Part shown: one piece after another, positions 54,087-63,254 of the stretch
Layout of the letters: every line of letters begins with the position of its first letter
How positions within the stretch are numbered: the stretch's first letter is position 1
Assembly: GCF_009834365.1 (NCBI RefSeq)
Contig: NZ_CP041348.1
Location: 1,674,501-1,738,500 of the forward strand
Direction of reading: 5' to 3'
Length of the DNA: 64,000 nt
Source of the DNA: Komagataeibacter xylinus
GTDB lineage: Bacteria > Pseudomonadota > Alphaproteobacteria > Acetobacterales > Acetobacteraceae
Translations under genes and position numbers: made by a program
The notes under the pieces: generated by a model
The model's input: only the letters and a program-made list of their open reading frames with translations
The model's database searches: none
What the model was told of the DNA's origin: nothing

Positions 54087-55424
54087 ATGACCCGACGTGC
54101 GGGTTCCGCCGACCTGCCACTGCATACCGGGCGGGTGCCCGCATGGCTGGGCCAGCGCATGGCGCGGTTGGGAGCGGTCATCACGCAGGCGGTGGTGCAT
54201 CATTACGGGCGTGATGAATTCCTGCGCAGGCTCGCGCACCCGTTCTGGTTCCAGTCCTTTGGTGCGGTCATGGGCATGGACTGGCATTCATCAGGCATTA
54301 CCACCAGCGTGATCGGCGCACTCAAGCGCGGGCTTGCGCCATTGCAGGATGAACTGGGCCTGTATGTGTGCGGTGGCCGGGGCCGCCATTCACGCCGCAC
54401 CCCCGATGAACTGCTGGCGGTGGGGGAGGTCACCGGGCTTGACGCCACGCCCCTTGTGGCCACGAGCCGCATGGTCGCCAAGGTGGACAGCGCCGCCGTG
54501 CAGGACGGGTTTGATCTGTACCTGCACGGCTTCGTGGTGGCGGCGGATGGCAAATGGGCGGTGGTGCAGCAGGGCATGCATGCGGGCCAGCGCCTGGCGC
54601 GGCGCTATCACTGGCTGTCCGATGACGTGAGCAGTTTTGTCGAGGCCCCGCACGCCGCCATTGATGGCCGCACGACAGGCCGCCCCATCATGAACCTGAC
54701 CGACCGCCGGGCGGATGCGTCACGCACGGGGCAGGTCGAACTGCTGCATGCCATGGCGCCGGACCGGCTGACGCGTGAACTCATGCGCATCGAGGGTCAT
54801 GCGCCTCCGCCGCCGCCTGCGCAGGGCGAGCTGCCCTATCTGTGCATGCCCGCCCATCATGATGTGCAGCCACAGGATGTAAACATGCGCCGCCTGCATG
54901 GCGCGCTGGCGGCAGCGGCCGAGGCCGGGCCGCGTGACTTCCCCGATCTGCTGCGCGTGCCCGGCGTGGGGGCGCGCACGGTGCGTGCACTCGCACTGGT
55001 GGCGGAGGTGGTGCATGGCGCGCCGTGCCGTTTTGATGATCCGGCCCGCTTCTCGCTGGCGCATGGTGGCAAGGACCGCCACCCCTATCCCGTGCCGGTG
55101 GCGGTATATGACCGCACGCTCTCGGTCATGAAGGCGGCAGTGAGTGCTGCGAAGCTGGGGCGTGAGGAACGGCTCGACGCCATCCGCAGGCTAGACTCCG
55201 CTGCACGCAGGCTGGAGCGCGACGTGGGCGGGCCATCGTTCTCCACTATTATGGGCGAAGAACGCGCACGCTCGCATGATTATGGCGGGCGCTCGGTATT
55301 CGGTCATGAACCGCCACCGCCCGGCCGGGTTTCAGAAGGGCAGCGGAACGGGATCATGCGCCATGATGACCAGCCACACGACCAGCAGCGACACGAAGGC
55401 GAGGCGTCCCGCAATGCGGGATAG
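54087..55424 (+). CDS. DUF763 domain protein
   Basis: This 445-aa protein matches DUF763: TRRAGSADLPLHTGRVPAWL at the start, QSFGAVMGMDWHSSGITTSVIGALKRG-like segments, YLHGFVVAADGKWAVVQQGM, and a helix-hairpin-helix-like LLRVPGVGARTVRALAL near residue 290. The family is best known from archaea and scattered bacteria; the hairpin suggests nucleic acid binding. The tail from about 410 is polar and low in complexity. The ATG has a GGAAGGG site. It lies 24 nt after mntR. Confidence 0.87.
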   Translation: MTRRAGSADLPLHTGRVPAWLGQRMARLGAVITQAVVHHYGRDEFLRRLAHPFWFQSFGAVMGMDWHSSGITTSVIGALKRGLAPLQDELGLYVCGGRGRHSRRTPDELLAVGEVTGLDATPLVATSRMVAKVDSAAVQDGFDLYLHGFVVAADGKWAVVQQGMHAGQRLARRYHWLSDDVSSFVEAPHAAIDGRTTGRPIMNLTDRRADASRTGQVELLHAMAPDRLTRELMRIEGHAPPPPPAQGELPYLCMPAHHDVQPQDVNMRRLHGALAAAAEAGPRDFPDLLRVPGVGARTVRALALVAEVVHGAPCRFDDPARFSLAHGGKDRHPYPVPVAVYDRTLSVMKAAVSAAKLGREERLDAIRRLDSAARRLERDVGGPSFSTIMGEERARSHDYGGRSVFGHEPPPPGRVSEGQRNGIMRHDDQPHDQQRHEGEASRNAG

Positions 55425-55516
55425 GGGTGCATCTGTCATGCAGGCATGATACCGGGCCAAATGCGGCATAAGTGCGGAGCCTTTCTCCCGCCATGTCCCC
55501 AAGGCAGCATCCTCGC

Positions 55517-57346
55517 ATGAACGTGAAAGACTCGGTACTTCCCCCTGATACGCGCCCCGTGCCCGCCCTGGCGCGGTACCGCACGCGCCCGCTGGGGTTC
55601 ATTTTCCATTACGTGCGGCTGCATGGCCGGTGGCACGCCATCATCATCAGCGCGATTGCGGTGGCGGTGGCGTGCAACGTGGGCATGTCGGCCATTATCC
55701 GCCACCTGGTCAATGGCATGACACAGGGTGGCCAGGGCATGCAGGCGGTCTGGGTATCCATCTTTCTGTTCTGCGCCACCATCATCTGCGACAACGCGGC
55801 CTGGCGGGTGGCGGGGTGGATGGCCTCGGGCGTGTTCGTGCGCGTGGGCGGCGATGTGCGCGGCGACCTGTTCCGCTACCTCAGCGGGCATGATGCGACC
55901 TATTTTGCCGACCGGCTTTCCGGCGCACTTGCGGCCCGCGTCTCGGCGGCGGCAGGGGCGGTGGTGTCGCTGGAGAACATGGCGGCGTGGAACCTGCTGC
56001 CTTCGGTGTTCAACCTGTTTCTCGCCATCATCACGCTGGGCACGGTCAGCCCGCTGATGGCGGGGGTGCTGGTGGGCATGACGCTGCTGCTGGGGCTGTG
56101 CATCTACCTGCTGGCAGGCCACGGGCAGGAGATGCACCTGGCCTACGCGGCGGAAGCGGCGGAGGTGGATGGCGAGATGCTGGACGTGATGCAGAACCTG
56201 CCCCTTGTGCGCGCCTATGGCATGATGGGAGTGGAGCATGCCCGCATGCGCCAGCGCATCCGTGGCGAGATCGGGCTGCACACGCGCTCGCTGCGCTACA
56301 TGGAAAAGCTGCGGATGATCCATTCCGTCGTCACCGCCTTCATGACCACGGGGCTGCTGCTGTGGGCCGTGCTGCTGTGGCGCATGCACCGGGCCACCAC
56401 GGGCGATGTGGTGATGGTGACTACGCTGGGCTTTCTGATCCTGAACTGCACGCGTGACCTGGCCTTTTCCATGGTGGAGGCGATGAAGCACGTCACCCGC
56501 CTGGCCGAGACGCTGGGCCACCTGCTGGTGCCGCATGAAGGCAGCGGCGTGGCCGAGACGGTGGTGCTGCCGCCCACGGCGCTACGCGGGCACGTGCAGT
56601 TGCGTAATGTCAGTTTTGCCTATCCCGGTGGCGCGCCGGTGCTGTCGCATTTCAACCTTGATATTCCCGCAGGCACACGCGTGGGGCTGGTGGGGGTGTC
56701 GGGCTCGGGCAAGAGCACGGTGCTTGCCCTGTTGCAGCGCCAGCGCTTCGTGCAGGCAGGGGCGGTGGAACTCGATGGCGTCAACATCCTTGAACTTGAC
56801 GAGGCCAGCCTGCGCGCCTCCATGGCGGTGGTGCCGCAGGAGGTGTACCTGCTGCGCCGCCCGGTGGGCGAGAACATCCGCTACGGCCGCCCCGATGCCA
56901 CCGATGACGAGGTGAAGGCCGCGGCCGAGGCTGCGGGCTGCACCCGTTTCATCAACGCCATGCCGCAGGGGTTCGCAACCGTGGTGGGCGAGCGCGGCGT
57001 CATGCTCTCGGGGGGGCAGCGCCAGCGTCTGGCCATTGCGCGCGCCTTCCTGCGCAATGCGCCCATCCTGATACTTGATGAAGCGACCAGCGCGCTTGAT
57101 GGGGAAAGTGAGCGCCATGTCCATGCCGCCCTTGAGCGGCTCATGGTGGGGCGCACGGTCATTGCCGTGGCGCACCGGCTTTCCACCCTGCGCGGATTTG
57201 ACCAGATTGTCGTGATGGAGCACGGTCATATTGCCCAGGCGGGCACCATGGCCGAGCTTGAGGCCGTGTCCGGCCCGTATCGTGACCGGCTTCTGGCGAC
57301 TGGCGACCTGCTGCGCCCGGTACCGGGTCTTTCGCCCCTATCCTGA
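55517..57346 (+). CDS. ABC exporter, half-transporter with fused permease and ATPase
   Basis: This 609-aa exporter has an N-terminal six-helix ABC permease domain (residues 30-320), then an ATPase with Walker A GVSGSGKSTVLALL near residue 395, signature LSGGQRQRLAIARA near 495, Walker B LILDEATSALD and the H-loop AHRLS. It should work as a homodimer, exporting a lipid, peptide or drug; the substrate is unclear. Several starts are possible (55472 GTG, 55493, 55517); 55517 is the most conservative. It stands alone ahead of the methionine sulfoxide reductase gene. Confidence 0.87.
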   Translation: MNVKDSVLPPDTRPVPALARYRTRPLGFIFHYVRLHGRWHAIIISAIAVAVACNVGMSAIIRHLVNGMTQGGQGMQAVWVSIFLFCATIICDNAAWRVAGWMASGVFVRVGGDVRGDLFRYLSGHDATYFADRLSGALAARVSAAAGAVVSLENMAAWNLLPSVFNLFLAIITLGTVSPLMAGVLVGMTLLLGLCIYLLAGHGQEMHLAYAAEAAEVDGEMLDVMQNLPLVRAYGMMGVEHARMRQRIRGEIGLHTRSLRYMEKLRMIHSVVTAFMTTGLLLWAVLLWRMHRATTGDVVMVTTLGFLILNCTRDLAFSMVEAMKHVTRLAETLGHLLVPHEGSGVAETVVLPPTALRGHVQLRNVSFAYPGGAPVLSHFNLDIPAGTRVGLVGVSGSGKSTVLALLQRQRFVQAGAVELDGVNILELDEASLRASMAVVPQEVYLLRRPVGENIRYGRPDATDDEVKAAAEAAGCTRFINAMPQGFATVVGERGVMLSGGQRQRLAIARAFLRNAPILILDEATSALDGESERHVHAALERLMVGRTVIAVAHRLSTLRGFDQIVVMEHGHIAQAGTMAELEAVSGPYRDRLLATGDLLRPVPGLSPLS

Positions 57347-57400
57347 ACCGTGCCTGAAGCAATTCAGGCAGCGTCCTGAATTACGCTACAAGGAAACCCC

Positions 57401-57889
57401 ATGCAGGCCCCAACCCACCGCATAGGCCCCGAAGATCTCGTGCCCATGGTGGCCGCCACCCTTGCGGGCGAGACGGATCTGATCGCCAACATGGCGAATA
57501 TTGCAGCTCTGGTGTTCGAGGCGCTGCCAGACATCAACTGGGCCGGATTCTATCTGTGGAAGGACGGCATGCTTGTGCTGGGGCCTTTTCAGGGGCGGGT
57601 GGCATGCACGCGCATTGCGCCGGGGCGTGGCGTATGCGGTGCGGTCGCACGCGAGCGTAGGACAAAAGTGGTGCCCGACGTGCACGCCTTTCCCGGCCAT
57701 ATCGCCTGTGACGCGGCTTCTGCTGCCGAAATCGTGGTGCCGGTCCTGCACGGGGAACGGCTTGTGGGGGTGCTGGACGTTGACAGCCCCCTTAAGGAAC
57801 GTTTCACCCCGGCGGACCAGCACAGGCTCGAGCAGGTCGTGGCCCTTCTGGTGGCAGACATGCCCTGCGAAGCACCGGAACATTCTTGA
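57401..57889 (+). CDS. msrC: Free methionine-(R)-sulfoxide reductase (GAF type)
   Basis: This 162-aa GAF-domain enzyme reduces free Met-(R)-sulfoxide. The catalytic cysteines lie in VACTRIAPGRGVCGAVA (two Cys) and HIACDAASAAEIVVPV, as in fRMsr/YebR. It ends with the GAF strand GVLDVDSPLKERF. The ATG has an AAGGAA site. A strong terminator follows, shared with the convergent protease-like gene. Confidence 0.92.
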   Translation: MQAPTHRIGPEDLVPMVAATLAGETDLIANMANIAALVFEALPDINWAGFYLWKDGMLVLGPFQGRVACTRIAPGRGVCGAVARERRTKVVPDVHAFPGHIACDAASAAEIVVPVLHGERLVGVLDVDSPLKERFTPADQHRLEQVVALLVADMPCEAPEHS

Positions 57890-57922
57890 GGGTTACAGGC
57901 TGTCTGCCGTCTGTCTTTTTCA

Positions 57923-57960
57923 GGCAGCCGCTTTTAAAGACACGGCTGCCGGTCGCTTTT
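57923..57960 (+). terminator. Rho-independent terminator, probably two-way
   Basis: GGCAGCCG and CGGCTGCC form an 8-bp perfect stem around a 12-nt loop and are followed by GGTCGCTTTT. The opposite strand has a short T/A-rich tail as well. It separates convergent genes ending at 57889 and 57962. Confidence 0.75.
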
Positions 57961-57961
57961 G

Positions 57962-59113
57962 TTATTTCCTGTCAGTCTGCAGGGCGGGGTGGGGCGCAGG
58001 GTCGGGCGCGGTCTGCATTGGTGCGGCTGGCGCGGGCGGCGTGTCCGTCAGGCGGGCAATGGCCGTGCGGGTGGTGAGCATGCCGTGGGCGGCCTGACCG
58101 CGGTCATTGGGCATGTCGGCCTGGGGGGTCATGTATATCATGCCCTGCGGAAAGGCCATGAGCACGCGCCTGCGCCGCAGGAAGTTCATGCCCAGCACGC
58201 TGTAGCTGGTTTTTTCCACATTCACGTCCAGCGGCAGGTCGTGCCATGCGCCAAGGGCAATATTGTCAAAATGGTGCCTGCGTCCGTTCAGGATTTTTCC
58301 GGCATTGGTCCGTACGTGAATGTCTTCATGCAAAATGGCGGCGGTCAGGCCCAGCGCCCTGGCATCCTTGCGCGAGAGGGAGGACATGTCGGCCCCCGGT
58401 TCGATCTCCATGCGCGTATTCTGCGTGCCCACCTGCATGCTGATGCCGGTCAGGCGACCACGGTGGTCGGGCTGCAGGGGCAGGGCCGTGCTGTCCGGCC
58501 CGAGCCATTCCTGTAGTGGCGGGCAGCCGGGCGCGGTGCTGGCAACGAACAGCACCATGACGCGGGCGGGGAAATCAAACAGCACATCGTAATTGCCCAG
58601 TATGTCATAGCCGATCACGCCCAGCACGGGCTGGTCATTGAGGTGGGGCTGCTGCATGCCCTCGATCAGGGCGGGCACGTCATCGGCATGGCCGTTGCTG
58701 ATGCGCAGGTCGTGCAGCACCGTGGTGTAGGTGGTGTCGACGCCTGCGATGGTCTGTATGCTGATGGCTGACAGAACGGGAAAGGCGGTGGCGTTGGGCG
58801 CGTAAATGCCCACCTGGTCCTGGGTTACGCTGACATAGGCCAGCCCGGCCATGTCATTGAACGTGGCGGGAATGATGGGGCTGCCGCTATTGGTCAGCAG
58901 CGGGGCGGCGATGACATGGCTCAGGCAGGCGGCGGGCAGGCCATAGCGCAGCGCGGGTGGCGGCGGTGCAGGCGGGGGCGCGGCGTGCCGGGCGGCATGG
59001 GCGGGTGTGCCCCCCACAAGGGCAAGCAGCACGGCACCTGCGCGGGCCAGCAGGGCAGCGCGCGGATCAGTCCGGCTGGTCCGTGAGGTATTCCGCCACC
59101 TCGGCATTTTCAT
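57962..59113 (-). CDS. Retropepsin-like exported protein with altered catalytic motif
   Basis: This 383-aa protein has a signal peptide (LLARAGAVLLALVGGTPAHA) and two aspartyl-protease-like halves that end in the usual strands GVIGYDILGNYDVLFDF and LGMNFLRRRRVLMAFPQG. The catalytic D-[ST]-G-A motif of the second half reads EPGADMSSLS (residues 238-242), and no clear DTG appears in the first half, so protease activity is doubtful. The start at 59113 overlaps the end of the potassium channel gene by 47 nt; no good ribosome site is visible. Confidence 0.7.
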   Translation of the reverse strand: MKMPRWRNTSRTSRTDPRAALLARAGAVLLALVGGTPAHAARHAAPPPAPPPPALRYGLPAACLSHVIAAPLLTNSGSPIIPATFNDMAGLAYVSVTQDQVGIYAPNATAFPVLSAISIQTIAGVDTTYTTVLHDLRISNGHADDVPALIEGMQQPHLNDQPVLGVIGYDILGNYDVLFDFPARVMVLFVASTAPGCPPLQEWLGPDSTALPLQPDHRGRLTGISMQVGTQNTRMEIEPGADMSSLSRKDARALGLTAAILHEDIHVRTNAGKILNGRRHHFDNIALGAWHDLPLDVNVEKTSYSVLGMNFLRRRRVLMAFPQGMIYMTPQADMPNDRGQAAHGMLTTRTAIARLTDTPPAPAAPMQTAPDPAPHPALQTDRK

Positions 59114-60038
59114 CGAGGGGAGATTCGGTCTGGTCAAAGCGGGTGTAGTCAACGGTGATCCGCCCATCCGGCCCGGCGTTGATGATATCGACGAAGCGGT
59201 GATTATACAGCATGCGGTCAAATCCGTAAGCGGAGCGCGCAAAAACGGTCTGGCCGGAGGCCTCGTCGGTGCCGGTCAGGCTGACGATGATTTCCGCCTC
59301 CTGTGCGGCCAGATCGTTTTCCGTCAGGCCATAAAGCGGGCTGTCGGTGTTGATGACATGGGTGGGCGTGCAGGCAAAGCGCAGCACCGGCACATGCGAC
59401 TGCTGGAGCGTGAGCGGGTCGAACTGCCGCACCACCCGGCCGGATGGCGTGTGAATGAGGCGGGCGAGCGCAAACTCCACATCCACTGACAGGATGGGGC
59501 TGCGGCGGCAGTTGGCAATGCGGATATCAAGGTGAAGGTGACCGGATTCCGCCAGGATCAGCGCCTTGTCGCTGAACATGACCCGTGCGCGCGGGCGCGA
59601 AAAACGCGCGAAGATGAGGCCCGTGGCCAGGGCATTGATCATCATGCCGCCCAGCACTTCCACCGTGGCGATCAGGTTGGCGGTGCGGCTGACAGGCACC
59701 ATGCCGCCATAGCCCACGGTCGAGAGGGTCTGCACGCTGAAGAAGAAGAAATCGGCGAAGCTGTGCGGATCAGCTCCTTTAACGCCCTGGCTGTCGGCCA
59801 TGTACAGCAGCGCGAAAAGGATATTGACCACCACGTAAACCAGCAGCGAACTGTAAAAGAACGTGCGCCACGGTGCCGTGAGGGCATGGTGGTAGAAATC
59901 GGACCAGATGCGGTCCACCTGCCCCACGCGCACGATTGTATCGTGTCCCTGGTCTTCGATCCTGTGAAGAGATTGCGGCCTGTCGCCTGCCGGAGGGCTG
60001 GGGCGTGGGGGCGTTTGTGGCCCGGCGTCCTGTGCCAT
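59067..60038 (-). CDS. Inward-rectifier-type K+ channel (KirBac family)
   Basis: This 323-aa membrane protein has two membrane helices around a pore loop with the selectivity filter STVGYGGM near residue 108. A large cytoplasmic immunoglobulin-like Kir domain follows (RARVMFSDKALIL, LHLDIRIANCR). KirBac channels conduct K+ and are controlled by lipids. The ATG at 60038 has AGGA at 9 nt; the frame continues open upstream without homology. The 3' end overlaps the start of the protease-like gene. Confidence 0.9.
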   Translation of the reverse strand: MAQDAGPQTPPRPSPPAGDRPQSLHRIEDQGHDTIVRVGQVDRIWSDFYHHALTAPWRTFFYSSLLVYVVVNILFALLYMADSQGVKGADPHSFADFFFFSVQTLSTVGYGGMVPVSRTANLIATVEVLGGMMINALATGLIFARFSRPRARVMFSDKALILAESGHLHLDIRIANCRRSPILSVDVEFALARLIHTPSGRVVRQFDPLTLQQSHVPVLRFACTPTHVINTDSPLYGLTENDLAAQEAEIIVSLTGTDEASGQTVFARSAYGFDRMLYNHRFVDIINAGPDGRITVDYTRFDQTESPLDENAEVAEYLTDQPD

Positions 60039-60194
60039 GGCGTGTCCTGCCTGCGCGTGTGATGTGGGGCCAGGACGGATCGGCCTGACAAACTTTGTAA
60101 TATGGCATGTGCCCCGGCGGGGCAACGGGCTGCATGATAGAGAGGGGCGTGCACCCTTCGCATATCCATGCACACCCGCCCGGCAGGAGACCCC

Positions 60195-61094
60195 ATGACA
60201 GAGCTTACCCCCGACCAGATGGAACACATGGCCACCACGCTGGAAGGCACGGGCCGCTACCGCGTGCTGCGCCCGCTCACCCCGCGCGTGCTGACCGGAT
60301 ACCCGCCTGAGGCAGGCACGCGGCTGGGCATGTTTCTTGATCTCGAGACCACGGGACTGAGTGCTGCGAAGGACGAGATCATCGAATTCGGCATCGTACC
60401 CTTTGTGTACACGCTGGACGGACAGATTCTGGGTAGCCTGGAGCCGTTCAGCCGCCTGCGCGAACCCTCGCGCCCCATTCCGCCCCAGATCACCGCGCTG
60501 ACCGGCATTACCCCGGCCATGGTGGCGGGGCAGTCGGTAACACCTGAGGAGGTGGCCAGTTTTGTGGCGCCTGCCTCACTTATTATCGCGCATAATGCAG
60601 ATTTTGACCGCAAGTTTGCCGAGCGTTTCACACCTGCCTTCACCACCAAGCCCTGGGCCTGCTCCATGAAGGACGTGGACTGGGCGGCAGAAGGTTTTGA
60701 GGGGCGCAAGCTGTCTTATCTGGGCATGCAGGCGGGGTTCTGGTTTGACGGGCATCGCGCGGTGGATGACTGCCAGGCGGGCATTGCCATTCTCGACCGG
60801 GTGCTGCCGGTGTCAGGGCAGCCTGCCCTTGCGGCGCTGTTGGAAAACGCCCGGCAGGTGCGCTGCCGCATCTGGGCGGAAAATGCGCCCTATGAGTTCA
60901 AGGACCAGTTGCGCCAGCGCGGCTACCGGTGGAATGACGGAACGGATGGCAATCCGCGCGCATGGTCCATCTCGCTGCCCGAGGCGGAGGTGGAGGCCGA
61001 ACTGGCATTTTTGCACGCAGAAGTCTTTGCCCGTCCGGTGGAACTGCCGGTTACGCGGATCACGCCGTGGGACCGGTTTTCCACCCGTTGCTGA
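60195..61094 (+). CDS. DEDDh-type 3'-5' exonuclease
   Basis: This 299-aa DnaQ/RNase T-fold protein has Exo I FLDLETTGLS near residue 47, Exo II IIAHNADFDRKF near 130 and Exo III GHRAVDDCQAGI near 185, the full DEDDh set. The C-terminal 90 residues (CRIWAENAPYEFKDQLRQRGYRW) form an extra domain seen in stand-alone PolC/DnaQ-like exonucleases. It may act in DNA proofreading or repair. The ATG has CAGGAG at 7 nt. A repeat copy begins at the stop codon. Confidence 0.85.
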   Translation: MTELTPDQMEHMATTLEGTGRYRVLRPLTPRVLTGYPPEAGTRLGMFLDLETTGLSAAKDEIIEFGIVPFVYTLDGQILGSLEPFSRLREPSRPIPPQITALTGITPAMVAGQSVTPEEVASFVAPASLIIAHNADFDRKFAERFTPAFTTKPWACSMKDVDWAAEGFEGRKLSYLGMQAGFWFDGHRAVDDCQAGIAILDRVLPVSGQPALAALLENARQVRCRIWAENAPYEFKDQLRQRGYRWNDGTDGNPRAWSISLPEAEVEAELAFLHAEVFARPVELPVTRITPWDRFSTRC

Positions 61095-61174
61095 TGGGGC
61101 TGCCTTTTTTCAGGAGGCAGTGTTGGATGAAGCTTTTTGGGGAAAGCTTCGAAAAATGCTTCCCCCAGCAATTT
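61095..61174 (+). repeat. Cloverleaf repeat copy 11
   Basis: The left arm is replaced by gene sequence. Hairpin 1 is CTGCCTTTTTTC...AGGCAG, different in sequence from the family but still paired. Hairpin 2 is GAAGCTTTTTGGGGAAAGCTTC (perfect), followed by a GAAAAATGCTTC remnant and CCAGCAATTTCT. It lies exactly between two convergent genes. Confidence 0.75.
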
Positions 61175-61426
61175 CTACGGACCGGTAAAGAATGCATCCC
61201 CCATGTAATCGGGCGGCCCCCCGTCCAGCCCTTCGGCCTCGAAACCGTCATTATAGGGGCCTGAATAATACCCCATGCCGTAATTATGTTCATTCCAGTC
61301 ATTATTCGCAATCATCGGGCCATCTGGCCCGGAAAGCTGCGGGCCTTGAGGCCCCGCGCAGGCCGCCAGCAGGCCCAGCAGCGGGAGCAGCAGGCCCAGG
61401 CTCAGGGCGGTCTTGCGTGCGGGCAT
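61175..61426 (-). CDS. Small lipoprotein
   Basis: This 83-aa protein is a lipoprotein: signal helix LSLGLLLPLLGLLAAC with lipobox LAAC-A near residue 23, then a short Gly/Asn/Tyr-rich mature chain (NEHNYGMGYYSGPYNDG). The start at 61426 has AGGA at 10 nt; an ATG at 61444 overlaps the amidohydrolase stop as ATGA, so coupling to that gene is likely. Function unknown. Confidence 0.65.
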   Translation of the reverse strand: MPARKTALSLGLLLPLLGLLAACAGPQGPQLSGPDGPMIANNDWNEHNYGMGYYSGPYNDGFEAEGLDGGPPDYMGDAFFTGP

Positions 61427-61440
61427 AAGGCGGGTTCCTG

Positions 61441-62838
61441 TCATTTTCCGGCAGATGACTGGCCGGGCAGCGGGCCGGTAACCGGCTGGCCACGATGCCA
61501 GACCTGCCGGATCCGGTCCAGCGCGGCAGGCTCCACCGTGGGGTTGCCCTGCACCACCAGCAGGTCGGCCCACTGGCCGGGCGCTATGGTGCCCCGGTCA
61601 GTCAGGTGCATGAGGTGTGCGGCATCGCCCGTGGCCAGCGTAATGGCCTGTAGTGGCGTTAGCCCGGCCATGATGGACAGGCGCACTTCCCGGTGTTCCG
61701 CAAAGCCGGGAATGCGCACCGGCGTGGCCCCTGAATCCGTGCCGAAGCCTACGGGGATACCCGCACGGTAAACCGCCATCAGGTTCTGCATGTTCATGGC
61801 CAGCGCCCGGTGGGCGGCGGCTGTCAGGGGGGCTGCCAGCGTTCTGGCCCGCCAGGCGGGGTCGGCAAATTGCTGGCGCAGCGCGGGCGAAAGGCCGAAG
61901 GACAGGAAGGGATCATCGAGCCATTCCGGGTGCTCGGCAAAGATGTAGCCGGCCTCATCAAGCGAGAGCGTGGCGATATAGCCCGTGCCCTGCGCGCGCA
62001 TGGCGTTGATTAGTGCGGGGTCAATGGGCCGGTCGCGCACGCCATGGGCCAGAATGTCCACGCCCGCGGCCACCAGCGCGCGGGCATCGGCCAGGTCATG
62101 AATATGGGCCGCAACCCGCTTGCCCCTTGCGTGCGCCTGCGCAATGGCGGCGCGGTAGATTGCAGGCCGCATCTTGGGCAATGGGTGCGCGCCAGGCACG
62201 CCGTTACGGAAATCATCCACCCACAGCTTTATCAGGTCCGTGCCTTCATTGACCATGCGATCGACAGCGGCGCGTGTCTCGGCAGGCGTTGTGGGGCGAA
62301 AGACCTGATCGGAGCCGATATGGAACATGTTTTCAGGCGGCACGCCATCGGGCGCGCCAATGCCCTGATCCACGCCAAACAGGTCAGAGCCGGGGTTGAG
62401 GCCCGCATGCTGTTCGTGGCGCAGGTCATCGAATAGCGGGGAGCGGTTCAGTCCGAGCGCGACCACTGTCGTCACGCCATAGCGTTCATACTGCGCGAGT
62501 TCGGCAAGGATGTTGGCGCGGGTATAGTTTTCCGCCCCGTTACGGGTACCGCTGACCTGGCCCACATGGCTGTGATCCGAGATCAGCCCTGGCAGCACGC
62601 TTGCACCCGACAGGTCGAGCACGCTGGCATGGGCAGGCGGCTTAAGCTTATGCCCTGTGGCGGCAATATGCCCGTTTTCGATCAGGATATCCGTATCGAC
62701 CTGTGCAGGCTGCCCCGTGCCGTCAATCACGGTGGCATGGCGCAGCAGCACGGGTCTGGCCGTCTGGGCCTTGGCGGTGCCGCACAGGGCGGGCAGGCTG
62801 GCCAGAATGGCCATCAGGGCAGGGCGGACGCGGGGCAT
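61441..62838 (-). CDS. Exported amidohydrolase family protein
   Basis: This 465-aa protein has a signal peptide (ALMAILASLPALCGTAKA) and an amidohydrolase/imidazolonepropionase-like metal-dependent barrel. Ligands appear in ISDHSHVG (HxH), LIKLWVDD (possible carboxy-Lys), AAHIHD, ILAHGVRD and the Asp of FGTDSGAT; ADLLVVQGNP closes the beta-sandwich. It may cleave a cyclic amide or dipeptide in the periplasm, but the substrate is not evident. The start at 62838 has GGAGG at 6 nt. Confidence 0.85.
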   Translation of the reverse strand: MPRVRPALMAILASLPALCGTAKAQTARPVLLRHATVIDGTGQPAQVDTDILIENGHIAATGHKLKPPAHASVLDLSGASVLPGLISDHSHVGQVSGTRNGAENYTRANILAELAQYERYGVTTVVALGLNRSPLFDDLRHEQHAGLNPGSDLFGVDQGIGAPDGVPPENMFHIGSDQVFRPTTPAETRAAVDRMVNEGTDLIKLWVDDFRNGVPGAHPLPKMRPAIYRAAIAQAHARGKRVAAHIHDLADARALVAAGVDILAHGVRDRPIDPALINAMRAQGTGYIATLSLDEAGYIFAEHPEWLDDPFLSFGLSPALRQQFADPAWRARTLAAPLTAAAHRALAMNMQNLMAVYRAGIPVGFGTDSGATPVRIPGFAEHREVRLSIMAGLTPLQAITLATGDAAHLMHLTDRGTIAPGQWADLLVVQGNPTVEPAALDRIRQVWHRGQPVTGPLPGQSSAGK

Positions 62839-62915
62839 GCAGACCTCCATCGGGCACGGGCAATAGTGCAGTGTTGCCCATCGGGTGGGCCCGCGTCCAT
62901 TCACGTCCGTGCCGG

Positions 62916-63254
62916 TCAGGCGGTTTGGGCGGGCAGGCGGGTCGCGCCCCCTTCAATCAGGTCGGCAAAGGCGTCCTGCACGTCGCCACTTTCAGGAAAA
63001 CAGACAAGAACGTCGTCGCTTTCCACTTTCGCCTCACGCGCGGGTTTGACCACGCTCTCCCACTGGCGCGAAAGGGATGTGACCGTGCCGATTTCGGGCT
63101 CAAGAAACTGCCATGACCCACCCTTGGCCGTTGACCCCATGACGGTGGTGAGCAGAAACACGCCCGCCTGGTCCGGCAGGGGCGAGGGCACGCGATGAAA
63201 CTGGTAAAGCGTGCCGGATTTTCCAAACAGCGTGAATGAATTCCACGGTTCCAT
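62916..63254 (-). CDS. Hypothetical protein
   Basis: This 112-aa soluble protein has no signal peptide or membrane segment. It starts MEPWNSFTLFGKSGTLYQFHRV, has a central GSWQFLEPEIGTV strand pair and an acidic C-terminal helix (GDVQDAFADLIEGG). The start at 63254 has GGGAGG upstream. I do not recognise the family. It lies 77 nt ahead of the amidohydrolase gene and may be co-transcribed. Confidence 0.6.
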   Translation of the reverse strand: MEPWNSFTLFGKSGTLYQFHRVPSPLPDQAGVFLLTTVMGSTAKGGSWQFLEPEIGTVTSLSRQWESVVKPAREAKVESDDVLVCFPESGDVQDAFADLIEGGATRLPAQTA

